Shown piece by piece: positions 24,929 to 33,363 of a DNA stretch of 64,000 nucleotides. The notes below the pieces were generated by a model that was not told the origin of the DNA, did no database searches, and saw only the letters and a program-made list of their open reading frames with translations. The position numbers were made by a program, and so were the translations under genes. Each line of letters begins with the position of its first letter. Position 1 is the first letter of the stretch. The stretch comes from an uncultured Desulfovibrio sp. (GTDB lineage: Bacteria; Desulfobacterota; Desulfovibrionia; Desulfovibrionales; Desulfovibrionaceae), in contig NZ_CALUYG010000002.1 in the NCBI RefSeq assembly GCF_944324935.1, positions 42,993 through 106,992 on the forward strand, in the 5' to 3' direction.

Positions 24929-26611
24929 ATGGCTCACATGAATTTCTTGCAAAAGATGCGGCATAACGCCCGGCTGGTGAACCTGTGGAGTTCATCGGCG
25001 GGCGTCGGGCTCTGGGATGTGGAACTGTGCAACGGCGATCCTCTGTCGCCCCGGAGCCGCTGGACCTGGTCGGCGGAGTTCCGTCGCCTGCTTGGCTTTG
25101 GCAGTGCCGCGGAATTCCCCGATGTGGTCGGCTCCTGGAGCGACCGTCTGCACCCTGACGACAAGGCCCGAACCTTTGCGGTCTTCGGGGATGCGCTGGC
25201 CGGCAAGACCGACCGTTACGACGTCGTGTACCGCCTGCGTCTGCGCGATGGTTCCTACCGCTGGTTCCGGGCCACGGGCGGCGTGCAGCGGGACACTGCC
25301 GGGAAGGCCGTGCGGGCCTGCGGCTCGCTGGTGGACATCCATGAGAGCCACCAGCGCGAAGAGATCCTGAACCTCTGGAGCACGGCGGCCGGCGTGGGCC
25401 TCTGGGATGTGGTGCTGGCGGAAGACGGCGACCCCCTGTCGCCCCGGAGCCGCTGGACCTGGTCGGCGGAATTCCGTCGTCTGCTGGGCTTCGGCAGCGT
25501 GGAGGAATTCCCCGATGTGGTCAGCTCCTGGACCGACCGGCTGCATCCCGACGACAAGGCCAATACCTTTGCCGTCTTTGGCGCGGCCCTGGAAGGGAAG
25601 ACCGATCGCTACGACGTCGCCTACCGTCTGCGTATGCGTGATGGCGACTATCACTGGTTTCGGGCCACGGGGGGCGTGACGCGGAACAGCGTCGGCAAGG
25701 CCGTACGGGCCTGCGGCTCGCTGGTGGACATCCAGGACGTGGAGGAACAGAAAGCCCGCATCTTTGCCACGGCCGATCAGCTTGAGGGCATGGCCAGGAC
25801 GCTTTCCGATGCGGTCAGGCAGCTGTCGGCGTATGTCGCGCAATCCGAGCAGGGGGCCGCGCAGCAGGCGACCCGGGCGACCGAGACCGCCACGGCCATG
25901 GAGGAGATGAATTCCACGGTGCTCGAAGTGGCCAGGAATGCCGGTCAGGCTTCGGAGGCCTCCTCCGCGACACGCAACAAGGCCGAGGACGGCGAGAATA
26001 TTGTGCAAAAGGCCATCGACGGCATCGAGCTCGTCCGGCAGCAGGCGCTGACGCTCAAGACGGACATGGGGCTGCTGGACAAGAGCGCCCAGGCCATCAC
26101 CCAGATAATGAGCGTCATCTCCGACATTGCGGATCAGACCAATCTGCTGGCGCTCAATGCGGCCATCGAGGCCGCCCGCGCCGGAGAGGCCGGACGCGGT
26201 TTTGCCGTGGTGGCGGACGAAGTGCGCAAGCTGGCCGAAAAGACGATGGCCTCCACGGCCGAAGTGGACAAAGCCATCGTGGACATCCAGACCAGCACGG
26301 AAAAAAGCATCGCGCAGGTGGACATTGCCGCCAAGGCCATCGACGAGGCCACGTTGCTGGTCAATCAGTCGGGCGACGCCCTCAAGGAGATCGTACGGAT
26401 GGCGGACGCCACCGCGGATCAGGTGCGCGCCATCGCCACCGCCGCCGAAGAACAGTCGTCCACCAGCGAGGAGATCAACCGCTCCATCGCGGAAGTGAAC
26501 GGCATCGCCGGCAGCACGGCAACGGCCATGCAGGAATCGGCCCGGGCGGTCGAGGCGCTGGCCAGCCAGTCCGCCGCCCTGGAAAAGCTGGTGGGAGAGA
26601 TCAAGCGCTAG
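24929..26611 (+). CDS. Cytoplasmic methyl-accepting chemotaxis protein with two near-identical PAS domains
   Basis: A 560-residue chemoreceptor with no transmembrane segment. Two PAS domains of the PAS_3 type (about residues 15-140 and 145-265) repeat almost word for word: each has [24 protein letters not shown], a DRLHPDDKA motif, and WFRATGGV ending in [10 protein letters not shown]. The C-terminal signalling domain has the hairpin tip [20 protein letters not shown] followed by [18 protein letters not shown]. It should sense an internal ligand or redox state and signal to CheA. The start may be 24929 (GAGAG upstream) or 24938. Sigma-28-like promoter upstream, terminator downstream. Confidence 0.9.
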   Translation: MAHMNFLQKMRHNARLVNLWSSSAGVGLWDVELCNGDPLSPRSRWTWSAEFRRLLGFGSAAEFPDVVGSWSDRLHPDDKARTFAVFGDALAGKTDRYDVVYRLRLRDGSYRWFRATGGVQRDTAGKAVRACGSLVDIHESHQREEILNLWSTAAGVGLWDVVLAEDGDPLSPRSRWTWSAEFRRLLGFGSVEEFPDVVSSWTDRLHPDDKANTFAVFGAALEGKTDRYDVAYRLRMRDGDYHWFRATGGVTRNSVGKAVRACGSLVDIQDVEEQKARIFATADQLEGMARTLSDAVRQLSAYVAQSEQGAAQQATRATETATAMEEMNSTVLEVARNAGQASEASSATRNKAEDGENIVQKAIDGIELVRQQALTLKTDMGLLDKSAQAITQIMSVISDIADQTNLLALNAAIEAARAGEAGRGFAVVADEVRKLAEKTMASTAEVDKAIVDIQTSTEKSIAQVDIAAKAIDEATLLVNQSGDALKEIVRMADATADQVRAIATAAEEQSSTSEEINRSIAEVNGIAGSTATAMQESARAVEALASQSAALEKLVGEIKR

Positions 26612-26669
26612 CGCCAGCCCGCGCCGGGCACGCGGCCCGGCAAGCGGGGCGGATGCTGTGCCGGGAAAC

Positions 26670-26700
26670 AAAAAGCGTCCGCGAGAGCGGACGCTTTTTT
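26670..26700. terminator. Bidirectional terminator between chemoreceptor and bactofilin-like gene
   Basis: AAAGCGTCCGC and GCGGACGCTTT form an 11-bp stem with a GAGA loop, flanked by A5 on the left and T6 on the right, serving both converging genes. Confidence 0.88.
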
Positions 26701-26733
26701 GCGTGCCGCCTTCAGGCCGGCGGCGCGGCGGGA

Positions 26734-27045
26734 CTATCCCTCGTCCGGCTGGGACGGCGTGCCTGAGGAAACGATGTTCATCATCTCGCCGTCCAGCACG
26801 CCGGCAATCTCCACATCGCCCTTGTTGTAGATGGTCCCCTTGACGGTCCCGGCCACGAACATGCGGGACGTGGCATCCACATGCACATTGCCGACCACCA
26901 TGCCGCGCACGATGAAGGTGGAGTCGTTTTTCAGGTACACGTCACCGTGGATCATGCCCGCGAGGTCGAAGTAGTCGTTATCCACCACGACAGTGCCTTC
27001 ATGCAGGCCGTTGGAATTGACGAAAATGGTTTGCGGCGAAATCAT
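26734..27045 (-). CDS. Small bactofilin-like repeat protein
   Basis: A 103-residue protein dominated by a regular hydrophobic/Gly/Asn alternation, GTVVVDNDYFDLAGMIHGDV, KNDSTFIVRGMVVGNVHVDA, SRMFVAGTVKGTIYNKGDVE, typical of a short right-handed beta-helix as in bactofilins (polymer-forming cytoskeletal proteins). It is shorter than most bactofilins and lacks a membrane segment, so assignment is by pattern only. ATG 27045 has AAGGAGG four bases upstream. It stands alone, converging with the chemoreceptor gene. Confidence 0.65.
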   Translation of the reverse strand: MISPQTIFVNSNGLHEGTVVVDNDYFDLAGMIHGDVYLKNDSTFIVRGMVVGNVHVDATSRMFVAGTVKGTIYNKGDVEIAGVLDGEMMNIVSSGTPSQPDEG

Positions 27046-27258
27046 GACCCCTCCTTGTACGTCCCGTGCATGTGGGCGGAATATAGCGTCCGGCGGCAAG
27101 GCGCGTCAAGGCGCGTCCGGCTGGGCTGGACGGCGCACCAGGGCGCACCAGGACGGGACGGCCCGGGAGGGGCGCGGGACGGCGGAGGCGCGGAAGCGGC
27201 GGGGGGGCTTGTGTCGTTCGCCCCAAGCCGCTACAAGCAGGAAAAAAGCGAGGATGCC

Positions 27259-28239
27259 GTGCCGTCAGCCGAGAGTGCCGCCCGCGTGGATGTGGCCGTC
27301 AACATTTTTGCCAAGCCCTACCAGACCGCCCTTTCCCTGTTGTCCCTGCTGCGGGCCAGCGGGCCGCATGTGGGCGTCGTGTACTTGCAGTTCGAGCCCT
27401 ACGGCTCGGAGCATGACGCGGTCAGCCCCTATCTGGTGGCCGCCTGGCTGACCGAACAGCTGGGACCGGAGCGCTGCCGCGTCTTCCAGCCGGACTACTG
27501 GCTCGACCTCAACGCCGCCGATGTCCGGCGTCTGCATGATCCCGCCTATCGCTACGGCATCCGCTATCAGTACGCCTTCGAGCACAGCGAAGCGCGTCTG
27601 CTCTTCCTCATGCACAACGACGTTTTCGTACAGCGCGACATCTTGGGGGCCATGCTGGCCGCGCGCGGCGAGGCCTTTGCCATCGGGCATCTGGGCCAGT
27701 GCTGGAATTGCCCGGCCTCACGCCCCGAACTCATGCGGGATCTGTTCGATCTGCCGCCCTGCGGCCCGGGCCGGCAGGAGGACTTCCGCCCGGATTACGC
27801 GCAGTTGTGCGCGCTCTACGCGCTGGCCGGGGAGCGGGGCGTCTTCGTGCGGCCGTACCCCGAAGGCTTTGCGGGCATTTTTGACCGGCAGCCCTGGCCC
27901 CTGCCGGAGTGCCGCATCAACGAGTGGGCCTGCCTGCTGGATCTGGAGCGCACCCGGCCCCTGACCCTGCCGCTGGGTCCGGCCCTGCCGCCCGGGGCCT
28001 ACCGGCAGTGCGGGCCCGTCTGTCTGGATATCGGGGTGGAGTGGTTCCGCGCCATGTACGCCCACGGGCTGCACGCCCGGCATTTCCCGGTGGCGGACTA
28101 CCTGAAGCACTGGGTGGGCACGGGCAAGGTGACGCGCCGGCGCTATCTGCTGGCCGAGGACAATGCCCTGGCCCTGCTCAAGCGGCATTTCCCCGCCTAT
28201 GTGGACTGGCTGCGCCGCAAAAGCGGCAAGGATGTCTGA
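27259..28239 (+). CDS. Glycosyltransferase-like protein of unknown function
   Basis: A 326-residue cytosolic protein not placed in a family with confidence. It begins VDVAVNIFAKPYQTALSLLS, reminiscent of the nucleotide-sugar region of GT-A enzymes, and has RLLFLMHNDVFVQRDILGAM, where HNDV could play the part of a DxD-type metal motif. Several Cys occur (QCWNCP, PPCGPG, QCGPVC). I propose a GTG start at 27259 with GAGG five bases upstream; the coding signal begins about here while upstream codons look non-coding. It lies between a bactofilin-like gene (divergent) and the mutT gene (convergent). Confidence 0.6.
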   Translation: MPSAESAARVDVAVNIFAKPYQTALSLLSLLRASGPHVGVVYLQFEPYGSEHDAVSPYLVAAWLTEQLGPERCRVFQPDYWLDLNAADVRRLHDPAYRYGIRYQYAFEHSEARLLFLMHNDVFVQRDILGAMLAARGEAFAIGHLGQCWNCPASRPELMRDLFDLPPCGPGRQEDFRPDYAQLCALYALAGERGVFVRPYPEGFAGIFDRQPWPLPECRINEWACLLDLERTRPLTLPLGPALPPGAYRQCGPVCLDIGVEWFRAMYAHGLHARHFPVADYLKHWVGTGKVTRRRYLLAEDNALALLKRHFPAYVDWLRRKSGKDV

Positions 28240-28391
28240 ACGGCCGGGAAAGATCGGGACAGGGGCAGCGGCCCGCCGTTCGCCCTGCGGGTCCCGGCGG
28301 GCCCCGGCGCATTGCCGGGGGACGCCATGCCGGAGGAGGGCGATCCCGGCCGCCTGTCTGACGGGAAGCCGGGCTGGCTGGGCGACAGGGG

Positions 28392-28436
28392 CAGATTGTC
28401 AAACGAAAGTTGACACAAAGAAGACCCCGTCTTCCC
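28392..28436 (-). repeat. 45-bp duplicated element, copy 1
   Basis: Identical to 43981-44025 except one base. It contains the inverted repeat TGTCAA-N7-TTGACA and the hairpin GAAGAC-GGG-GTCTTC (minus strand) followed by TTTGTGT. It lies 14 bp after the mutT stop, so it could act as a weak terminator for that operon. Confidence 0.75.
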
Positions 28437-28449
28437 GCTTCCGGCGACA

Positions 28450-28866
28450 TCATCCCCTCCCGCCGTCCCCGTCGGCCAGCGCGGCGACGATGGCCGCATC
28501 GGCGGGCAGGAAGGGCAGGGAGGCGGCCTCTTCCGGGAGGACCCAGCACAGGGCCTGTCCCTCCCGGCTGGAAGGTCGGCCGTCAAAGGCGGTCACATGG
28601 AAGAAGTGCAAGCGCACATGGAGGCCGCGTTCGGGGTAATCGTGTTCGGCGCAGCGCCAGAAGGAGGCCGTGCGTACGCGGATGTCCAGCTCCTCGGCCA
28701 GTTCGCGGGCCAGGGCCCGCGCGGCATCCTCGCCGGGCTCCAGCTTGCCGCCGGGGAATTCCCAGAAACCGGCATGGGGCTTGTCCGGCGGGCGCTGGGC
28801 GGCAAGGAAGCGTCCGTCCTGCCAGATGACGCCCGCCGCCACATCGATGCCGCGCAGGGCGCTCAT
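28450..28866 (-). CDS. mutT: NUDIX hydrolase, MutT/8-oxo-dGTP diphosphatase type
   Basis: A 138-residue NUDIX protein with a complete box: GGKLEPGEDAARALARELAEELDI holds G-x5-E-x7-RELxEELxI. The N-terminus VAAGVIWQDGRFLAAQRP and FWEFPGGKLEPGE match the MutT group that hydrolyses oxidised dGTP; other NUDIX substrates are possible. The ATG overlaps the stop of the ABC-F gene (ATGA), so it is the last of four coupled genes. Confidence 0.88.
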   Translation of the reverse strand: MSALRGIDVAAGVIWQDGRFLAAQRPPDKPHAGFWEFPGGKLEPGEDAARALARELAEELDIRVRTASFWRCAEHDYPERGLHVRLHFFHVTAFDGRPSSREGQALCWVLPEEAASLPFLPADAAIVAALADGDGGRG

Positions 28867-30869
28867 GCGTCCTCGCCCCTGTGGGCGGCCTCGATCTCCG
28901 CGATCTGCTCTTCCACGGCGGCCATCTCGTCCATGAGGCGGTCCACCGTGTCCTTGAGGTCGTTGAAGCGCTTGAGCAGCTCGGTGGAGCGGGCGGCATC
29001 GGCGTAGACCTCGGGATCGGCAAGGAGCTGCTCCACTTCGGCCTGTTCGTCCATGCGGGCGGCAAGCTCGTTTTCAAGAACGGCGTAGCGCTGCTGCAAG
29101 GGCTTGAGCTTCTTGTGGAGGGCGTTGCGGCGTTCGGCCTCCTCGCGCTTGAGCCTCTTCAGCTCGTCACGGGAAAGGCCGGCACGGGCCGTATCGGTCG
29201 TCGGGGCGGCGGCCGTGCCGGAGGCCGTGGCGGCGGGCGCGGCCTTGCCCGCGGGCCGGGCCGCCTCGAGAGCGGCACGACGCGCCGCGTCATAGGCGGC
29301 AAAGTCGGGGTAAACGGTGATCCCCTTGTCGTCCAGCGCCCAGGCCTCGGCCCCCACTTCCGAGAGCAGCCAGCGGTCATGGGCCACCATGAGCAGCGTG
29401 CCGTCGAAGCGTTGCAGGGCGTCGGCCAGCGCTTCGCGGCTCTCCAGATCGAGGTGGTTGGTGGGCTCGTCCAGCAGCAGGAAATTGCAGCGCTTGAGGA
29501 AGAGGCTGGCCAGCACGAGGCGGCTTTTTTCGCCGCCGGAAAGGGCGCTGACCTGTAGGTCGAAATACTCCTGCCCCAGCAGGAAGAGGCCCAGCACGCT
29601 CATCAGCTCCTCTTCCGTGGTGCGCGGGTCGGAAAGACGGCGGATCTCGCCCAGTACGGTGGTGTCCGGGCGCAGGGTGTCCATCTGGTGCTGGGTGTAA
29701 TAGCCCAGACGCACCTGAGTCCCGGTGACGATGTTGCCGCCGCAGCGCTCCAGCGTGCCGGCGAGCAGCTTGAGCAGGGTGGACTTGCCGCAGCCGTTGT
29801 GCCCCACCAGCGCCACGCGCTGTCCCCGGTAGAGGGTGAAGGTCAGGGGCGGCCACATCTGCTTGCCGTCGCTGAAATGGAAGGCCAGATCGGCCGTGGC
29901 AAGGACGACCTTTTCCGAGTGCGGGGCCTCGGGCCAGCTGAAATGGAGCTCCTTGCGCCTGGGCTCCGGCCGGTAGTCCTCCAGTTCCTTTTCCAGCTTC
30001 TTGGCCATCTTCTGGCGGGAACCGGCCTGCCGGGCCTTGGTGGCCTTGGCCCGGAAGCGCTCCACAAAGGCCATCTTGCGGTTCAGCTCGTCCTGCAGGG
30101 CCCTGGCCTCGCGTTCGCGCTGGGCGTTGTATTCCTCCTGCAGGGAAAGGAACTGCGTATAGGTGGCCTTGCGGAAGACCGGGCGGGACAGGCCAAGATA
30201 GAGCACATGGGTCCCCACCTTGTCCATGAACACGCGGTCGTGCGCCACGAAGACCAGCGCGCCCTGGAAGGAGAGGAGGAAGTCCTCCAGCCATTCCACG
30301 GCTTCCACGTCGAGGTGGTTGGTGGGTTCGTCCAGCAGGAGCACGTCGGCCCCGGCGGTGAGCACGCGGGCCAGCTTGGCGCGTTCGCGCCAGCCGCCGG
30401 AAAGTTCGCGCAAGGTACGATGCCACTTGCGTTCGGCGAAGCCCAGGCCGGAGAGTACGGTCTTGGCGCGCTGTTCGGGGTTGTAACCGTGGATGGCCTC
30501 GAGCTCGGCCTGTCGCTGCATGAGCTCGTTGAGACGGGCCTCGTCGCCCGCGGCGGCGGCATCCTCCCACTGGCCCCAGAAGTCGCTCCAGTCGTGCAGC
30601 ACGTCCAGCACATAGGTCAGCAGGGGGGTGTCCAGCGCCTGCTCGGAAAGTTCCTGCTCCACATAGCCCAGACGGCAGCCGCGCGGCAGGATGACGCGCC
30701 CGCCGTCGGCAGGCTCCACCCCGGCAAGCAACTTGAGGAGGGTGGATTTGCCGGTGCCGTTGGGCCCGCAGACGCACAGCCGCACGCCGGAATCCACTTC
30801 CAGCGAGAAGTTGGTGAAGATGTCCCGTCCGCCAAAGGATTTGGACAGATCCTGGATGGTGATTTTCAC
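28863..30869 (-). CDS. ABC-F family ATPase (ribosome-associated translation factor, Uup/EttA group)
   Basis: A 668-residue soluble protein with two ABC domains: Walker A GPNGTGKST and GHNGCGKST, signatures LSGGW and LSGGE, and Walker B LLLDEPTNHLD twice. The interdomain linker is rich in Lys/Arg/Glu (QDELNRKMAFVERFRAKATK), as in ABC-F proteins that work at the ribosomal E site. The C-terminal 110 residues after an Ala-rich stretch form a coiled coil (LKRLKREEAERRNALHKKLK), as in Uup. The start is GTG 30869 with GAGGG upstream; it overlaps the epimerase stop as GTGA. The downstream gene overlaps as ATGA. Confidence 0.92.
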   Translation of the reverse strand: MKITIQDLSKSFGGRDIFTNFSLEVDSGVRLCVCGPNGTGKSTLLKLLAGVEPADGGRVILPRGCRLGYVEQELSEQALDTPLLTYVLDVLHDWSDFWGQWEDAAAAGDEARLNELMQRQAELEAIHGYNPEQRAKTVLSGLGFAERKWHRTLRELSGGWRERAKLARVLTAGADVLLLDEPTNHLDVEAVEWLEDFLLSFQGALVFVAHDRVFMDKVGTHVLYLGLSRPVFRKATYTQFLSLQEEYNAQREREARALQDELNRKMAFVERFRAKATKARQAGSRQKMAKKLEKELEDYRPEPRRKELHFSWPEAPHSEKVVLATADLAFHFSDGKQMWPPLTFTLYRGQRVALVGHNGCGKSTLLKLLAGTLERCGGNIVTGTQVRLGYYTQHQMDTLRPDTTVLGEIRRLSDPRTTEEELMSVLGLFLLGQEYFDLQVSALSGGEKSRLVLASLFLKRCNFLLLDEPTNHLDLESREALADALQRFDGTLLMVAHDRWLLSEVGAEAWALDDKGITVYPDFAAYDAARRAALEAARPAGKAAPAATASGTAAAPTTDTARAGLSRDELKRLKREEAERRNALHKKLKPLQQRYAVLENELAARMDEQAEVEQLLADPEVYADAARSTELLKRFNDLKDTVDRLMDEMAAVEEQIAEIEAAHRGEDA

Positions 30870-31921
30870 AGAAGTCCCTCGGCCCGATACCCGGCCACGG
30901 CCTCGGCCAGTCCTTCCGCCAGACCGACGGCGGGGACGTAGCCCAGTTCCTGTTGTATGCGAGTGCCATCGCAAAGCCAGCCCTCGTGGCGGGCTTCGCG
31001 GAATTTGTCCAGATTCCAGTTGGGGGCCCGGCCGCCGGGTCGCACGAGGCGGCAGGCCATGCCCCAGAGGCCGGCCGCGCAGGCGGTGAGGCCGAGTACG
31101 GGCACAGGCACGGGGATGAGATGTGCCCGACGGCCCAGCGCGCGGGCCATGCCCTCGTAAAACGAGCGCATGCTGTGGACGCCGCCGTCGTTGACGTGGT
31201 AGACGCCGCGGGCGTCCTCCCGGCAGAGCAGGAGCAGGGCCTGTGCGGCATCACGGGCATGAACGACGGAGACCGGGAATTCCCGCTTCCAGCCGGGCAG
31301 GGCGGCCAGGCCGCGCGTGAGCCCCCGGAAGACCGGCAAAAGGCCGCGATCCCCGGAGCCGTAGATGATGGGTGGGCGCAGAGTGACGAGCCTGTCGCCC
31401 ACGGCCCGGCCGAGGATCTGCTCCACCAGCAGTTTTGACCAGCCGTAGGCGGAGACGGGCGCGCCGGGGCTGTCGTCGCCGCGCCCCGGGGCCACGGCGC
31501 AGGGGCCGCTTGCCGCCAGGCTGGACACCAGCACCACGCGCGGCAGGGGCTGGCCCTCCCCCCGCAGGCGCGCGAGCGCGTCGGCAAGCTGCCGGGCGGC
31601 GGTGCTGTTGGCGCGAAGATAGTCCTGCCAGCCCAGGCCGAAGAGCAGGGCCGCCATATGTATAAGAATGTCCTGCCCTCTCAGGGCCGCCACAAGGCCG
31701 TCCCCGCGCGAAAGGTCGACCTGCGCCGTCCGTACGCCGTCCGGCAGGCCGTCCCGGCGGGAGGTGGCCCGTACAAGGCAGGTGATGTCGGCCCCGGCCG
31801 CCGTGAGCGACGGCAGCAGATGCCGGCCCAGAAAACCCGTGCCGCCGGTCACGGCGACACGCTTGCCGCGCAGATGCCCCAGGGCCTGCATGTCCGGCAG
31901 AGGGGGCGTTTCAGATGTCAT
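30866..31921 (-). CDS. NAD(P)-dependent epimerase/dehydratase family protein (extended SDR)
   Basis: A 351-residue extended short-chain dehydrogenase: Rossmann motif VTGGTGFLGRHLL, catalytic YGWSK (Tyr-x3-Lys) preceded by VSSLAASG, and LRPPIIYGSGDRG. The substrate is probably a nucleotide sugar, sterol-like or isoprenoid alcohol; family does not decide. A hydrophobic stretch near residues 260-285 (LIPVPVPVLGLTACAAGLWG) may associate with the membrane. Starts by ATGA overlap with the GNAT gene and ends by GTGA overlap with the ABC-F gene. Confidence 0.87.
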   Translation of the reverse strand: MTSETPPLPDMQALGHLRGKRVAVTGGTGFLGRHLLPSLTAAGADITCLVRATSRRDGLPDGVRTAQVDLSRGDGLVAALRGQDILIHMAALLFGLGWQDYLRANSTAARQLADALARLRGEGQPLPRVVLVSSLAASGPCAVAPGRGDDSPGAPVSAYGWSKLLVEQILGRAVGDRLVTLRPPIIYGSGDRGLLPVFRGLTRGLAALPGWKREFPVSVVHARDAAQALLLLCREDARGVYHVNDGGVHSMRSFYEGMARALGRRAHLIPVPVPVLGLTACAAGLWGMACRLVRPGGRAPNWNLDKFREARHEGWLCDGTRIQQELGYVPAVGLAEGLAEAVAGYRAEGLL

Positions 31922-33051
31922 GCGTCGATCTCCCGTCGGTAGAGGCGGTAGCGCTTGGTGATGCGCCCGGAAAAATCCTCGATGAGGTCATTGATGGCCG
32001 TATTGTCCTCCAGCACCCACGACCCCTCGAGGCGGCGGAACTCGGGATGGCGGCGGGCCTTTTCCAGCAGGCAGTCCAGCAGGAGCAGGGGCAGGCCCAG
32101 CAGGCGGTAGGCCGGACGGATGCCGAAGAGCATGAGCCGGTAGCTGCCGCGGATCTCGCCCCGGCTGAGCCACCAGTGCCAGAGGGCGGACAGCCCCAGC
32201 CGTCCGCGCAGACGCCGCAACAGCGGCGCGAGGTCGGGCAGGGCCACCATGCCGGCCACGGGCTGTTCCTCATGGAAGAAAAGGACGAAATATTCCGGGT
32301 CGAGGATGCGCTTCAGCTCCTTCACGAGCTCTTCGGCCTCGGCCGGGGAAAGCGGCGTGAAGGCGAAATTCTCGGCCCAGGACTCGCGGTAGATGTCCAG
32401 CATGGCGCGGATGTCCGCGGCAAGGGTGGCGCGGCGCGCCGTGCGCCAGGTGAAGCGCTTCCCGGCCTTGAGGCGGTCGAGCTCCGTCGAGAGCCAGTCC
32501 GGCAGGCGCAGCGTCTCGCGCTCGATGAGATAGGCAAAGAGATCCTGCTCTTTCCGCAGATGCCAGCTTTCCAGCAGTTCGGCATAATACGGCGGGTTCC
32601 AGGGCATCATAAGCGCGGGCGGCTGGTCGAAGCCGTCCACCAGCAGGCCGCAGGTGTAGTTGGTGGAAGGATTGAGCGGCCCGCGCATATGGCTCATGCC
32701 CTGTCGGGCCAGCCAGTCGCGGGCCGCGGCCAGCAGGGCGTGGGCGGCCTCGGGGTCGTCACGGCACTCAAAAAAGCCGAAGGCCCCGCAGCGCGTCTGC
32801 GCGTAGGCATTGTATTTCTCGTCCACGATGGCCGCAATGCGCCCCACATCTTCCCCGTCCCGCCGCACAAGGAAGAGCTCGCGCCGGGCGTCGTCCCAGA
32901 AAGGATGCGCGCCGGGGGTGAGCAGCTTCATGTCGTCACGAAAAAGCCCGGGCGACCAGAGCGAATCCTCCGGGTACAGCCTTGCCGGAAGCTCGACAAA
33001 ACGCCGCAAAGCGGCTTCATCGGTCACACGTTCAATGACGGGAACGGCCAT
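31918..33051 (-). CDS. GNAT-like N-acetyltransferase family protein (YghO-like)
   Basis: A 377-residue protein of the two-part GNAT group seen beside lipid and polyketide genes: an N-terminal part with MRGPLNPSTNYTCGLLVDGF and PWNPPYYAELLESW, and a C-terminal acyl-CoA-binding part with EEQPVAGMVALPDL and WVLEDNTAIN. Donor and acceptor are unknown. The ATG at 33051 has AGGAGG eight bases upstream; the 200 bp before it are a repeat copy, not coding. First gene of a tightly overlapped four-gene operon (GNAT, epimerase, ABC-F, MutT). Confidence 0.8.
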   Translation of the reverse strand: MAVPVIERVTDEAALRRFVELPARLYPEDSLWSPGLFRDDMKLLTPGAHPFWDDARRELFLVRRDGEDVGRIAAIVDEKYNAYAQTRCGAFGFFECRDDPEAAHALLAAARDWLARQGMSHMRGPLNPSTNYTCGLLVDGFDQPPALMMPWNPPYYAELLESWHLRKEQDLFAYLIERETLRLPDWLSTELDRLKAGKRFTWRTARRATLAADIRAMLDIYRESWAENFAFTPLSPAEAEELVKELKRILDPEYFVLFFHEEQPVAGMVALPDLAPLLRRLRGRLGLSALWHWWLSRGEIRGSYRLMLFGIRPAYRLLGLPLLLLDCLLEKARRHPEFRRLEGSWVLEDNTAINDLIEDFSGRITKRYRLYRREIDA

Positions 33052-33087
33052 GCCGGATTCCTCCTGGAGCTGGTTGCCTGTGTATTG

Positions 33088-33306
33088 GGGGGGAGGGGAC
33101 CCCCTCCGCCGGCGCGGGAGAACCCAGCCTTTTCGCAGCAAAGCGGGAAAAGGCGTTCTCGTCATCCTCCCCCTCAAGCCTCCATTCCTTCCCCAGCGCG
33201 CTTTTATTGGGGGAAGCGTCTGGAACGCGAAGCGCCCCCGCCCCAAAGGCAAGCGGAGTGTATATTATCTTTTTAATATTTAAATTATTATAAATTTTTC
33301 TTAACA
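33088..33306 (-). repeat. Dispersed intergenic repeat, reverse copy
   Basis: Read on the minus strand: TGTTAAGAAAAATTTATAAT begins the AT-rich head, then ACACTCCGCTTGCC, the core ATAAAAGCGCGCTGGGGAAG (33207-33188), GGAATGGAGGCTTGAGGGGG, and later CTCCCGCGCCGGCGGAGGGG. Head and core follow the order of the copy at 11386. It fills the gap between pyrD and the GNAT gene and supplies the DNA immediately upstream of that operon. Nothing else was recognised in the gap. Confidence 0.7.
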
Positions 33307-33363
33307 CACCTGGCGGAGGGCTTCCCCATCCCTTCAATAAGCTGCGAATGGCGGTTACGGGCC

